Source: Clonostachys chloroleuca
Lineage: Eukaryota > Ascomycota > Sordariomycetes > Hypocreales > Bionectriaceae
Direction of reading: 5' to 3'
DNA: 64,000 nucleotides
Assembly: GCA_037952775.1 (NCBI GenBank)
Contig: JBANAY010000003.1
Coordinates: 23,746,001 to 23,810,000, forward strand
Shown: one piece after another, positions 9,450 to 21,200 of the stretch
How positions within the stretch are numbered: position 1 is the first letter of the stretch
Layout of the letters: each line of letters starts with the position of its first letter
The notes under the pieces: generated by a model
What the model saw: the letters and a program-made list of their open reading frames with translations, nothing else
The model's database searches: none
Told to the model about the DNA's origin: nothing
Position numbers and translations under genes: made by a program

Positions 9450-12273
9450 TCATAGACTCTCCTGTGGAGGCTGTATTAACGGGAAAGCTACCATATAATC
9501 CCAATCAAACTCGGCATTCATACCTAAACTCTGACCATCCACCAACGACTCATGGACACTCCCTGACGCTTGGGTCTGCATATCCAACCCTTCCTCCTGT
9601 GCCATCGACGACGACTGTCCATGTGAACCGCAATGTCTCTTCGTCTGGGCTGGGTCCGTGATTGTGGACAAAGTAGCCACCCTTCGCAGGGATGATCGTT
9701 CGGTCTCACTCTTCGCTTCCCATTGTCTCTGCAGCAGCAGCAGACATTCACGAGCTGTCTTGGCGTTCTGCCAAGAGAGGCCAAATTCATCGAGAGCACG
9801 GAAGCAGGTGCTCAGATGCATTTCCAGATCCGTCTCGGGGGATGATTGCGTAACGTTGGCAAACAGGAGAAGCATAGCCGTTGATTTTCCGGAATCCGTA
9901 CTGGATCTCGTAGATTCTCAAGAGTTTTGCGATGAGAACAGCCGAAGACTTGCACATCATACGCGCGTGGCCTGATCCTGGACCTTGAGGTGGGAAGGGT
10001 TGGTTGTATGTCCTTGACATGTATGGTCTGTGAGCGTGTATCACGTTCTGATAGTAATGCATACTACGGCAATTGTTAGCTAGACATTTGAAGAGATGTG
10101 CTGAGATAAACCTTGCTGCAAAAGTAATAATTGTGGAACATGCCGCGTGTCGAAATTATTTTCGTTGACCTGAAGCACCCGCGGAAGACTTGTCTTCCAA
10201 CTCAGTAGCGAGGCAACTGTTTCCACGTTTCTCTCCTGGAGGGCTTTGGTAGGAATAGTAAAGTCGCCATACCTGTGATACAAGGTTAGCAACACACCAG
10301 GCATCAAGAAAGGAACAAATGTTACACGGCGTTAGCCACAGGGGCCATGATCTTGGCAAGAGTAACCCTTTGTCTATGGATCGCAGGAATCAAGTCGGGC
10401 ACCCATGGCGCATTTTCTGCCAGTACTGAGTCTATATAGGGCGCCCACTGCCCAACCATCTCGGGGTCAGTAGGTTCCTTAGGCTCCGGAATGGTGATAT
10501 CCCCAGTGTGTGCTCTGATAGGCTTTCTCAGGTAGAATCCCCAACTCCTCATGACGGAAATCAGCCATCTATACTATCTCATTTCTCAGAGCAACTCACT
10601 GATCACTTAGGTAGGCTCCCCAGAAAACGTCAGCTCGTAGATCCGCTTCTTCCTGGGTCAAATTACCCCTTAGGACGTGCAGCTTTGGATTCATATGAAG
10701 ACCTAGATCAAGAGCGAGGCGCATCGCCATGCCTAGTACGAAACGTGTTAGACTGTCGGTTACATATCAGGATGAAGTAGGAAGGTGAATACGTACCACA
10801 GAACAGCCAACCCCTCGAGTCTTTGTTGCTTCCAATCTCATGACTACTTAGCACCACCAAGGCCTGCACGGTGGCAACACTGGGACAGTCGAGTTCAGCA
10901 TCAAGCAACGACTTGGCTCTCTCCGCAAAGAACTCGGCCAGCGAGCGGGGGAAGGTAACTATGCTAGCATGATGTCGGGTCTCGAACGCGGCGCCGAGCG
11001 CACAACTGTGTTTTCGTCTATCAGTATGGTCCCCTAGAGAGCAGGGATTTTCACTTACATCGCATTTCGCAGAGACTCGGAGTAATAGGGAGTTTCCTCC
11101 CCATTGCACTTACGCGGCCGGGCTGACTCGTACATGGGCCGGCTCACAACGTGCAGAGAGGGATCTTGCCATGCAAAGTAGAGATTTGTCAAATGCTCCT
11201 CCAGGCCTGCCGGCACCATCTTGCCCAAGCCAATGCGGGTGAGGTAGTCTTGGGTGTTTTGAACCGGTCGTTGCTGCCATCCTGTCGGTTGTTCGGTTCG
11301 CGGCGTTTTGATAAGACTGAAATAGGATGTCGGCCCAAGGAAGCGGATGTGACCAACCGGGCCGATGTGAAGAGATCCGATACGTTCCGAGAGTTGATTT
11401 GTCAAGGCTTCCGTGTTGATAGAGTCGCCGTCGGAATCATACGCATCGTCCTGCTGTGCGTCGAGACCATCCGGGCCTTGGGGGCCACCGGGGGTGGCGT
11501 GTATTTGCGTAAAGGAGTCGATGTTGATTTCATGAGGTGGCATCGGTTGCAGCTCGTCCATGTAGGTTAGGAAGTCAGGCTGAACATCCCCCCAGCCGGT
11601 GTGATTTGGCATATCTTCCCAGCCAACATTGGGTACGTTCATTGCATTCAAAGACGTCGGAGAATTGCTGAGAATTGTCATTAGATCGGTAGTATCTCCT
11701 TGTACAACGTTCAGTATCCCAGGCCCATTTTGAGGTTGTAGCAATTGTTGCTGTTGTTGCACAGTCTGTTGTTCGGCGACTTGATCTGAGTTTGCGACGG
11801 GTGAAGGTTTAGATAAGCGATCTTTGGATGGCCTAAGGTCTTTGCTGAGGATATCGTACGGTAGTCTTTGGTGTGAGAAGACTTTGAGGAGGATGGCGTG
11901 GTTGTTCGTGTCCATCAGGGGGGCCTGCATCCCATTGTCGTTTATAAAGGAGTTCAGTTGATTGATGCGACTGCAGAGTAGCTCCATTGCTACCCGAAGA
12001 CTCAGGCTGAATACAGTCAGTCACGATATTGAATGGGACAACGGATATGGGAGAGTATGTACCGGCGTTTGTCGTCAATCTCCTCGAAGCGACATTGTCG
12101 TCCCTTGGCCGCGCAGCAACCGCAGATTGGAGCGACCTTGTTGCACTGCGCGGGTCAACGTGTATCCATCATGGCTGAAAAGAGAACACAGGATGTCGTA
12201 CCTTGATCTTGCTCTCGCGACATGGCACGCATGCCGTCCTAGTGACACTCTTTCGCGGGGCCGGCGGCGACAT
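9450..12273 (-). CDS. Zn2Cys6 fungal transcription factor, frame disrupted near 3' end
   Basis: Nuclear regulator and candidate controller of the adjacent polyol genes. Eight exons fit by frame: 12273-12202, 12145-12063, 12006-11059, 11005-10797, 10732-10600, 10544-10326, 10272-10117 and 10063 onward. The binuclear zinc cluster is split by intron 1 and reads C-x2-C-x6-C-x6-C-x2-C-x6-C (ACVPCRESKIK, then CNKVAPICGCCAAKGRQC). A Gln-rich linker follows near 11710-11770. The fungal-specific middle domain is clear in CALGAAFETRHHA, SVATVQALVVLSSHEIG and GMAMRLALDLGLHM. Intron 7 uses a GC donor. In exon 8 the frame of YGFRKIN runs into a stop at 9787, but a typical C-terminal region (MLLLFANVTQ, CFRALDEFGLSW) lies in another frame from 9875 to 9450. 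A small deletion or frameshift near 9885-9905 is inferred. The product is either truncated or non-functional. Confidence 0.82.
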
Positions 12274-12527
12274 CGGGCTGGTTGTTGAACAATCAGATGA
12301 GTCTGGGCGATGGATCAAGCCCCCATGCAGGACGCGAAGACGTAGCAAGAGACGCGCATGTAGCGTTGGATCAGGGAAGTCCGTCAAAACCGAAGTATGA
12401 TTACAAAAAATCTGCATGCGACTGGCCGGAGAGTAGCGAATCTTAGCGAAGGATGCGGGGTGGAAGCGTGGGGTCTGTGAGTCTGCGGGGGTCCAAGAAT
12501 TCCCCAGATCGAGCTGTACATATGGTA

Positions 12528-12620
12528 AGCAGATCCACCGCCTCAATTGACCTAGTTTTCGCTCGGAATTATCCCCCCGGCGTGGAACATCTCGCCCAAG
12601 TGGGCCACCAGTGACATACC
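12528..12620. repeat. Diverged ~90-bp direct repeat, copy 1
   Basis: Begins AGCAGATCCACCGCCTCAA and ends near CCAGTGACATACC. Copy 2 at 13385-13469 shares the first 19 bases exactly and then interrupted blocks (TGGAA-AT, CTCGC-CAAGTGGGCC-CCAGT). It was probably part of a larger duplicated sequence, now decayed. Its nature is unknown. Confidence 0.5.
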
Positions 12621-13384
12621 GTGTGAGGCTGCCGTTGCCCAACACTTTTCGTTGAGAGTCTAGGGCAAGCAGAGTAGTCTTGCCTTTGTAGTACAACTTC
12701 TAGCAAGCCGTGCTTCACAGTTGTGCTGCCCAACACCTGCTGTGACTCTGCCTTCTCCGCTTACTGACAACCCACTACAGACCCCAATGAAGCCACTTAT
12801 ATCGCGCCTCAACTAGGGGCCGGAGAGGATAGAGTGAAAAACCAATACGTACCAGCTCCCGGCCGCTAATTGCGCTACAGATAAAAGGCTCGCAATATGC
12901 CATGTCGGTGACGTGTGTGAGGCTAATTCTCAAGATGGCTTGCTCATGAAAAAACCTAAGGAAAGGCGAGCTCTGCATCGAGATGCTGGAATAGCCTCTC
13001 ACTACATTAGCACGGCTATTGCCCAACATTAGACAGATAAGGAGACCAGATGTTCATTGATGCTTGATGCAGGTGCTTTTACGCGCCGATCATTAACCCT
13101 CTGGAGCAGATTTGAATTTATACAAGACTCGGATATAGTGCATGTTGAGTAGTTAGAATAATGTGTACGCAAAGGAACAAAACAAAGATCTCAGCGTCTT
13201 AGCAGCGCCAAATATGGTTGACCCAAGTCCCTGGACCGGCTGATTTCGTTTTCAGGGATCGACGTGGCTTTGGACAGTCTCTTGACCAAGGCGGCCATAT
13301 TTATATTTCTAGCTACAGATATCTGAAATTTGGTCGTTGCTCTAGGGTAGGCTGTGAAGTACTAAGGCAGATCTAGCTGTGTGA

Positions 13385-13469
13385 AGCAGATCCACCGCCT
13401 CAACCTCGTTTGTGCCTGGAGCTACCCTCGGCATGGAATATCTCGCTCAAGTGGGCCGCCAGTAGCATA
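13385..13469. repeat. Diverged ~90-bp direct repeat, copy 2
   Basis: Partner of 12528-12620 in the same orientation. It lies directly before the ankyrin remnant, so the duplicated unit may have come from an ankyrin-repeat gene. Confidence 0.5.
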
Positions 13470-13540
13470 GCGGCTTGATACATGGGGGAGCTCGGAAAAT
13501 TCAGATGGCGACGATTCTCTGAACAACAGACCGGATTTGG

Positions 13541-13670
13541 GGACCACTCCACGTTGCGGCACTTCAAGGCGACGTCAAAATAATTGAGCTCTTGCTGGAA
13601 CATGGTGCTGAGATCCGTACTGGAACGCGGGGTGTATGCCACCATGAGAATTCCATGACTGCGCTTGATA
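13541..13670 (+). pseudogene. Ankyrin-repeat gene remnant
   Basis: The plus frame from 13544 reads PLHVAALQGDVKIIELLLEHG, one ankyrin unit (helix-turn-helix core with the LLxxGA end). It then degenerates to a weak MTAL at a position where the next unit's TAL would be. No start, no upstream units and no continuous frame exist. A plus-strand stretch further on (about 13840-14113, ending in YFEHP) may be more of the same broken gene, but it has no recognisable domain. Confidence 0.6.
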
Positions 13671-14820
13671 GGCGTTTACATCCCTCCAGGATGCTTGGCA
13701 ATCACGGACCTGACCCGCGGTGGACGCCATATACTCCAATAATATAGCAACTGCACATTTTCTGCCTTCGAAAGGCGCGCCACCGATACTAGATGTCGCT
13801 GGTCAGATGAGGATCCTCCATGGCATGAATTCTGTGGTGGTTTGGGAGTATATGGGACAATCGGTATGAAGACCTTGTGCTGGCTCGTGACATGAGCTGG
13901 GAAAGTTGGGATGTTATGAAATGCATGGGCTTAGACCCAGGTCTCGCCCAGGCACCATTTCGATATTATCCACTTGGAGCACGTGCGTTGGTTGCCTCAT
14001 TTGCTGTAGTGTTTTCAGCCCAAATTAGCACCCACTTGGCGCGACTCCTTCCCATGCAAAAAGTGGGTGACAGAAGGGATGAGACACCAAACCACTACTT
14101 CGAGCATCCGTAGCCGCAGAGTCTCTATGTTTCGTTAGCTACAACTTGATCCCACATCGACTTAAAAATTTAGAAGAAGAATTAAATGTAATTCAAACGC
14201 TATAGAAAGAATAAAGATGATTTTTTGAAGTCTTCTTGCATCTTTTTTGCGGTAGTATATAAGCTAAAAAGTAGGCTTCGTAAGCATGCATTTGGTGGTC
14301 ACATCGCTTGTCACCCACCTCCCATGTTCAGTCAGGTCCGGATCGCTGACCCCTGACTCCAAAATCTGGATCCGCCGATCCGCAGGTATAGATCTCATTT
14401 TTTGCATCGTGAGATCAATGAGGTTGGTCGTTAGAATATACAACATACTAGATTAGGCAAGTTTGAACCTAGTTGTAGCCTCGAGAAACTTGGCTAAGCT
14501 GGCATTAGTGATGGAGTTATGATAGCAACAATGAAGAATAAGACAGGAGCAAATTGCGGACGCTGATCACGCATTTGCCCTAGTCTTTTAATACTGCGCG
14601 ATCTAGAGCGTACTAGTGGCGGGCGCGAGCCAATATTGTTGAAGCTAATGCATAAGACTTGCCAAGGTACTCCTGACTCGAATCGATAGAAATAACATTG
14701 GCTGTCTCTTGATGTCTGATTTATTTAGCCCACGTATCTTCCTTTGCTCGATCTTCTTGAATCACAGCCCATGAAAACCATCCTAGCCTGCTAACATCCA
14801 GCTGTTTGCTTTGCTTCAAA
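13671..14820. other. Intergenic region, mostly unannotated
   Basis: An open frame at 13877-14113 has protein-like composition but no domain I recognise. From about 14160 the DNA is A+T-rich. The last 100 bp hold the promoter and leader of the mucin-like gene. Confidence 0.4.
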
Positions 14821-16140
14821 ATGCGTTCTAATCTTGCTCTCCTTTCACTGAGCATTCTTATAAGCTCAGTGGCAGATTATGCTCAGGCCGCCAAAACCTG
14901 CCAGCCGTGCCATGGACCCTGCGCAGCCGCTGTACGCCCAGGCACCTCATTCAACCAGAACCACGACACGGCAGCCGACTGCGCTGCGTTTCTAAGTGGA
15001 AGCAGGAGTATTCCCGAGTATGTGACGGGTAAATGTCGATCGGAGCACAAGTATTCAAGTGCTTGCTCCTGCTTGGCGCGCACTGAATCAACAACGAGCT
15101 TGGCGACAACAGTCAGCCCGACCTCCTCGGTGTTGACGACTCCAGGCATTTCTTCTTCAACCCAAGATACATTGCCATCTGTATCAGGATCGAGCTCACC
15201 CATCCAATCACCGTCTCAAACACTCTCGTCCCTGCAGTCGACGCCTATCCCGTCCACCGAAAGGACCACTCCGTCGACTTTGCCAACAACTCCAGTTACT
15301 TCGACTCCCGCCTCCTCTGGAACAGCCACTGTCTCTTCTGAGCTAGCAACGACGCCGTCGTCTGAATCATCTACATCATCCGAATCATCGACGACCCCTT
15401 CCGAATTTAGTTCTGGATCTACTACCCCCTCAGGAATCACCACCTCTCCTGAATCTACTTCTACACCTGAATCTACTTCTACACCTGAATCTATTTCCAT
15501 ACCCGACTCTACTTCCGCGCCTGGATCTACTACCGCGCCTGAGTCTACTACCAGCTCAACGCCTACTTCTACACCTGAATCTACCTCCATACCTCAATCT
15601 ACTACCGTGCCTCAATCTACCGCGCCCGAGTCCACTACCAGCTCAACGTCAACATTGGCAACTGTACCAACTGGATTCCCCCGTATTATCGCGACCGATG
15701 TCATCGGCGGTGCCTCTCGCGAACTGAAGCTCGTCAAGCAATCGACTTCCTTCTACCTCACCTACGCCGCCGCCGCCACGCAATACGCTCCTGCCAACGG
15801 CGTGCCTTATTTCTTGGACCCCGTCACGGGCCGGTTGTCTATTACCCTCTCGCCTGGCTTAACCGGCGATGTTCAAACTTACTTTTTCACCTATAATACT
15901 CCTCTACCTAATGGTAGTGGTTATATCGGCCAATGGATGCTCGCATCAGACATCGCTGCTAATACTAACAAGCGCTACGTGCGTTGCACGCGCAACACTA
16001 GTGGCCAGTTGGCCTGTCTCTCTGAAGCTGGTTCACCCCTCTTGTTCCTCCGCACTGCTACTGCATTCAATGTCTATATAGGAAATCCTCCGGCCGCAGG
16101 AAACTCCGTTGCTTTAACTCTGTCATTGCCTCTTGCCTAA
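14821..16140 (+). CDS. Secreted Ser/Thr-rich mucin-like protein
   Basis: A 439-aa intronless protein. The first true ATG is 14821 (context CAAAATGC); the frame is open upstream only from a TTG. A signal peptide is clear: MRSN, then a hydrophobic stretch ending SVADYAQA. Next comes a Cys-rich N-terminal module of about 75 residues with eight Cys, in the order CQPCHGPC, ADCAAF, GKC and SACSCL. About 200 residues of Ser/Thr/Pro follow, with short repeats of the type PESTSTPEST between roughly 15,440 and 15,640, the usual substrate for O-mannosylation. The C-terminal ~130 residues, from PTGFPRIIATD to the end, form a non-repetitive domain rich in beta-type residues. There is no GPI-anchor tail. 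A cell-wall or secreted surface protein is likely, but no function is recognised. Confidence 0.85.
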   Translation: MRSNLALLSLSILISSVADYAQAAKTCQPCHGPCAAAVRPGTSFNQNHDTAADCAAFLSGSRSIPEYVTGKCRSEHKYSSACSCLARTESTTSLATTVSPTSSVLTTPGISSSTQDTLPSVSGSSSPIQSPSQTLSSLQSTPIPSTERTTPSTLPTTPVTSTPASSGTATVSSELATTPSSESSTSSESSTTPSEFSSGSTTPSGITTSPESTSTPESTSTPESISIPDSTSAPGSTTAPESTTSSTPTSTPESTSIPQSTTVPQSTAPESTTSSTSTLATVPTGFPRIIATDVIGGASRELKLVKQSTSFYLTYAAAATQYAPANGVPYFLDPVTGRLSITLSPGLTGDVQTYFFTYNTPLPNGSGYIGQWMLASDIAANTNKRYVRCTRNTSGQLACLSEAGSPLLFLRTATAFNVYIGNPPAAGNSVALTLSLPLA

Positions 16141-18241
16141 GACAAATATCGTCTTGTTCAAGTACATCGGATCTAGCAACTTGTTCTTTTATGTATGATA
16201 GCGATTCAGCCATATTTTTGTGAGCTATATTGCTTGCGATGATTTTAATATATAGATAATAATTTGATTTGTATTTTGTTGGACCGTTACGGTGAAAAAG
16301 AGGCTCCGGGGGTTGAGATTTTAGGTACCTAAACTCGCGCCGTTAAAGATAGCAATAAAAGATTCCAGGTCCGATTCATTAATACCATAGATTCAAATAG
16401 CAAAGTCATAGGCTTTGCTAACCGAGGCATCATTTCTTTGGATATTGCCTCCAAGTAAGAAAATGGACTTCTTATGCCACAAGTTAAAATGGGAACAAGT
16501 CGTCTGTTATTAACGCGCAACGATAACAGGCTTTTATAATTGAATGGATGAGCGTGCCGTAGCTCAAATGAAATGATCCATGAGGTGCTATGATTGATCT
16601 CATGCCACTGAAGTGGTTGGGCTTGGGATGATAGAATGATCAATTAACAAATACAGTCCAAAACCCACCAGATAATCAGTAAGAAGACAATTGGTGAAAG
16701 CCCACCGCTGGCACTGGCCATTCCCAACTCTGGTTTGATTGACTCCATCAGGTGGGAGATAGATGCGGCATAATAAGCTGACCGAGGCCCCGACGAGGTC
16801 GAGATGCGGGTAGAAGCCGTGGGTGTCAATTCCGCGACCTGCTTGTTCTCCTTTGAAAGTAAAATGCCGGAACGGTAGGCGTTGAATGTGCTGGAACCGT
16901 GACAAGGATAGACGCAAAATGCCCCAATTTGGTGCCAGGGGATCGTGTCTGTGTGTGTCAAAGTGCCCGAATTTCTCTCTATAGAGGATGCTGCGTCCTT
17001 CCCGACAACCGGCATCACGGCAAACTACGCGCTGGTCAAGTTGGCCTAGCTGCAAAAGGGCGAAAAGATTCTGCGCCACCGGAGGAACTTGTATAGCTCT
17101 ATTACTTATCAGTTTGGTACATGTGATGGAAGTAAGGAACTATAGCCGGCATAGACTTACCTGAAATGTAACCATAATCCCTGGCATCTACCTGTTCAAG
17201 GTATTTCGCATGGGTCTGAAGCAACTATCCCATGAGGCGGGCTATTGTGGAAACGTAAACGGCGCGGACTTAATGCAGTCATCCGACTAAGGTAGTAGTC
17301 TTGTGAGATCTGACCTGGCAAGCCTGGGTTACTACAATCATCTATCCTACTCTCTCTCCGCTAGTCATGTCTCAGGAAGGTATATAACATATCATAGTGG
17401 ACCCAACGGAGATCCCTACGATAGTAGGTATAAGAGCCTTTCTCGTTTCTGCTATTCGCGGAGTTCCGAATCGGACCCTTGATGGCGGCAAGGATCTCGT
17501 TGACTCCGACGAAACTCTAGCTTGCTTATTGACGTATTGGACTTTTCCTAAATACTCCGCCACCGTCTACTCTACGGCCTAGGTGGACTCTTTACTACCT
17601 AGATTTCCCATCGAACAAGCAAAATGAGTAGCACTATGATACTTCCCGCACGTCGAATGGTCCATCCGTAGGCTGCGGCGGGCGGGAAGCACGACAGCTG
17701 ATTGGCTCGTTATATGGGCGAAGTCGCTCGGTAGCACGTCGGTATAGAGCAAGAACAGAGGTGCACTCTGGCATAGCTCCATGATGTATTTCTTTCTACT
17801 CATACTAATGGCCTACGATGGATTTGAGGAATGATTAAGCGGGAGTAAGCTATATCTTTCCCATACGGGAAGGTAGCCAAGAGGTAGACCTACTAGGTTG
17901 TTTGGGATAAAGAGAAGCGATACATATCGACGACCCTGGCCCCGATGCTTCCCGTTAAAGCAGGGATTGGTGCGATCCCGGACGATCCACCTGCTTCAGA
18001 GCAAGCCGGCCTGACAAAACTTCGCTTATATCCAAACCTTTTGACCAGGTTCCCGGCATTGAGTTCCATGGAATCTAGTAAGCGTGACTGGAAGAAAAAA
18101 TCGACAGAAATCTGGGAATATCGCTGCAATAATCTCATCCGTATCCTCTTTATCAAGTCATTAGATAGGAGAACATTCTATTGATTTCTGTCACTAAGGT
18201 TGGCCTGTTTGACTGATCCTGATACATCTCGAACTAGGATT
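16141..18241. other. Intergenic region upstream of the polyketide synthase
   Basis: About 2.1 kb without a firm gene. One possible short minus-strand remnant (16644-17018) is listed separately. Open frames near 17,400-17,580 and 17,940-18,180 lack recognisable domains. The last few hundred bases should hold the PKS promoter; I see no convincing regulator site. Confidence 0.5.
16644..17018 (-). pseudogene. Possible fragment of a membrane- or GPI-anchored protein
   Basis: This minus frame ends in a Ser/Gly linker followed by a strongly hydrophobic tail (GGLSPIVFLLIIWWVLDC), as in GPI-anchor signals or single-pass proteins, and contains STRISTSSG just before it. An in-frame TAG lies immediately upstream of the first Met. 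A plausible intron (GTAAGT to TAG, about 17,160 to 17,100) does not give a continuous frame. No family is recognised. It could equally be a chance frame. Confidence 0.22.
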
Positions 18242-21200
18242 ATGGGTGAAACAATCCCTATTGCCGTCGTAGGCATGTCATGCCGGATGCCCGGTGGTGC
18301 GAATAGCCCCGAGGAACTTTGGAAAGTTATTGAAAACGGCACGGCAACGTGGACACCCGTTCCTAAGGACCGGTTCAATGAAAAGGCCTTCCACCATCCC
18401 AATATCAACGACCCAAATGGCACTAGCACACATCAGGGTGGCCATTTCATCGATGCTGATGTCAGAGACTTTGACCATGCCTTTTTCCATGTCTCTCCCC
18501 ATCAAGCAGCGGCTACAGACCCTCAGCAACGCATGCTGCTGGAGACGACGTACGAGGCGTTTGAGAATGCTGGCTGGCCCCGTGATGTTGTTGCCGGCTC
18601 CAACACAGCTGTGTATGCCGCAACCTTTACAGCGGATTTCGACCGAAACCTGTACAAGGACACGCTTGACCTTCCGGTACATTACCTCGCGGGCTCGGAG
18701 GAGTCCATTATGGCGAACCGCATCTCCCACGTTTTCGACTTGTGCGGCCCCTCTGTAGCTCTCGACACGGCCTGCTCAGGGGGCCTCATCGCCCTTCATC
18801 AAGCCTGCCAGAGCTTGACGCTCAACGAGATTGATGCTGCCGTTGTCGTTGCCGGTAATCTCACACTGAGCCCGGATCACCACCTGGGAATGGGCCATCT
18901 CCATATGCTCAGCGACACGGGGCGCAGCTACCCATTTGACACCCGCGGCTCCGGTTACGGGAGGGGCGAGGGCTTTACAGTGCTCATCGTTAAGCGTCTT
19001 GATGAGGCCCTCCGCGACAGAGACCCGATCCACACCGTCATCCGTGGCATCGCCTCGAACCACGACGGCTACACGTCCAAGGGTCTCAATTACCCCAACG
19101 GGCAGTCTCAGGCGAAGCTCATGCGGACCACTTACTCCCGAGCCGCCCTAAGGCCCCAAGATGTTGCCTATGTCGAGGCACACGGCACCGGGACTGTGGC
19201 CGGTGATCACGAGGAGCTCCAGGCCATTGCAGACGTGTTCGCCGGCCCTGGCCGTTCCCTGCCCCTTTACGTCGGCTCGCTCAAGGGCAACATTGGCCAC
19301 CTGGAGAACGGCAGCGGCCTTGCCAGCCTGATCAAGGCTGCCTTGGTGCTTAAGCATAAGAAGATTCCGCCAGTTGCCGGTTTTGAAAACCCCAAGCCGG
19401 GCCTTCCTCTGGATCGCCTGGATATAACCAAAAAGCTGATTGACTGGCCTCATGCCGAAGGCGTCATACCCCGTGTATCCATCAACAGCACAGGGTTCGG
19501 TGGTGCAAATGCACACGCTATTGTTGAACCAGCTCCACTAGTTGGTCTGCCGGCTGCAGACGTCGCTGATCTTGCAGAGGAGCCACTCTTGTTCGTATTC
19601 TCTGCCAACAGCCAGGCGTCATTACTTGCCATGCTGGAGGCCCATACGGATTGGGTTCGGCAACAGACAGATCCAAAGCCGTTGATAGACCTGTCTTATA
19701 CGCTATGCCGCCGCCGCACCGCCTTGCGATGGCGATGGAGCTGCGTGGCAAAAGACCGCACTTCCCTCCTAGAGAGCCTCGGCAAGGCGATTTCCAATCC
19801 CCCAACCAAGCCTGTGCCCGATGCAACGGAAGTAAACTTCGTCTTCACTGGTCAAGGGGCGCAATGGGCCGGGATGGGCCGTGAGCTGCTCACCAAAGCA
19901 AAGAACGGGTCTGTCTTTCGCGACTCCATCCGACGCTCCGGCGATATCCTACTCGCCCTCGGCGCACAATGGGACTTGGAGGCAGAGCTTCTTCACGATG
20001 AGACCGGGGGAGGTCTCGTTGCTGAATACCGCCGAGGTAGCGAAGCCCGGCTTAACCGCTATACAGGTGGCGGTCGTGGACCTGCTCAGATCCCTAGGCG
20101 TGAAGCCACACGCTGTAGTCGGCCACTCGAGTGGAGAGATTGCCGGGGCATACGCAGCCGGCCACATCTCTCAGCGTGCGGCCATTGGTATAGCCTACCA
20201 TGGAAGCTTCCAGGGATCAGTTGCCAAATCCCGCGGGCTGCCTCGCGGAGCCATGATGGCCGTTGGTATGGGCGAAGAGGAAATGAAGCCTTACATGCAG
20301 GGGTTAACTTCAGGCGAGGCTCGCATCGCATGTGTCAACAGTCCGAAAAGTGTCACTCTGTCCGGAGACGCCGACGCGATCGATGAAGTGGCAGTAAGAT
20401 TGGCTGCCGTGGCAGATCAGAGCATATTTCATCGGCGATTGCAAGTTGATACGGCTTATCACTCGCATCACATGCTTAACGTAGCTGACGACTACCTTGA
20501 GCGTCTGGCGAGCATGCCAACAGAGGGCAAGATCCCCCGTGCCGAAGATGTCTTCTTCGTTTCTTCCGTGACGGGCCAAGTCAAGACGCAAGGTTTTGAC
20601 AATGAATACTTTGTCGCTAACAGCGTGTCGCCCGTCCGCTTCAGAGAGGCTGTTGAGACATTGGTGCGCTCGGTGGTCCGAGAACCTAAGCCAGTCTTCA
20701 TCGAGATTGGTCCTCACTCGGCACTCGCTGGCCCTTTCCGGCAAATCCTAGCCCATCTCAACCACGAACCGAAGCTGGAATTTGGCTATTCCTCTGTCCT
20801 GCAAAGAAAGACCAAGGCTGATGTGAGTGCTCTCTCTCTTGCCGGATTCCTGTTTGAGCGTGGCGTACATGTGGACTTCAAGGCTGTTTCGGCGCTGTTA
20901 CCCGCATATGAAACGGCTATCGTCCGGTCAGACTTGCCAGCCTACAAATGGGATCATACAGTCAAACATTGGCACGAGTCACGGATCAGCCGAGATTACC
21001 GCCTAAGACCAGACCCGTACCATGATTTGCTCGGAGTTCGCCTATCTGATTCAACGGCCATTGAACCTAGATGGCGGCATATGGTCGGGCTTACAACTCT
21101 CCCCTGGCTTGCCGACCACGTTGTGGATGGCCTCATTATCTTTCCCGGGTCCGCCTATCTTTGCATGGCCATCGAGGCTGTTGTACAGCTCGCTCGCGAA

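Larger units (their letters stand above)
12274..13540. other. Intergenic region upstream of the regulator
   Basis: About 1.25 kb with no gene supported. It holds the regulator promoter and one copy of a diverged 90-bp duplication (12528-12620), with the second copy at 13385-13469. Confidence 0.5.

Noticed and set aside
20006..20010. PKS frame change explained as an intron or programmed frameshift
   Set aside because: No GT-AG pair of workable length keeps the frame, and no slippery heptamer or downstream structure is evident.
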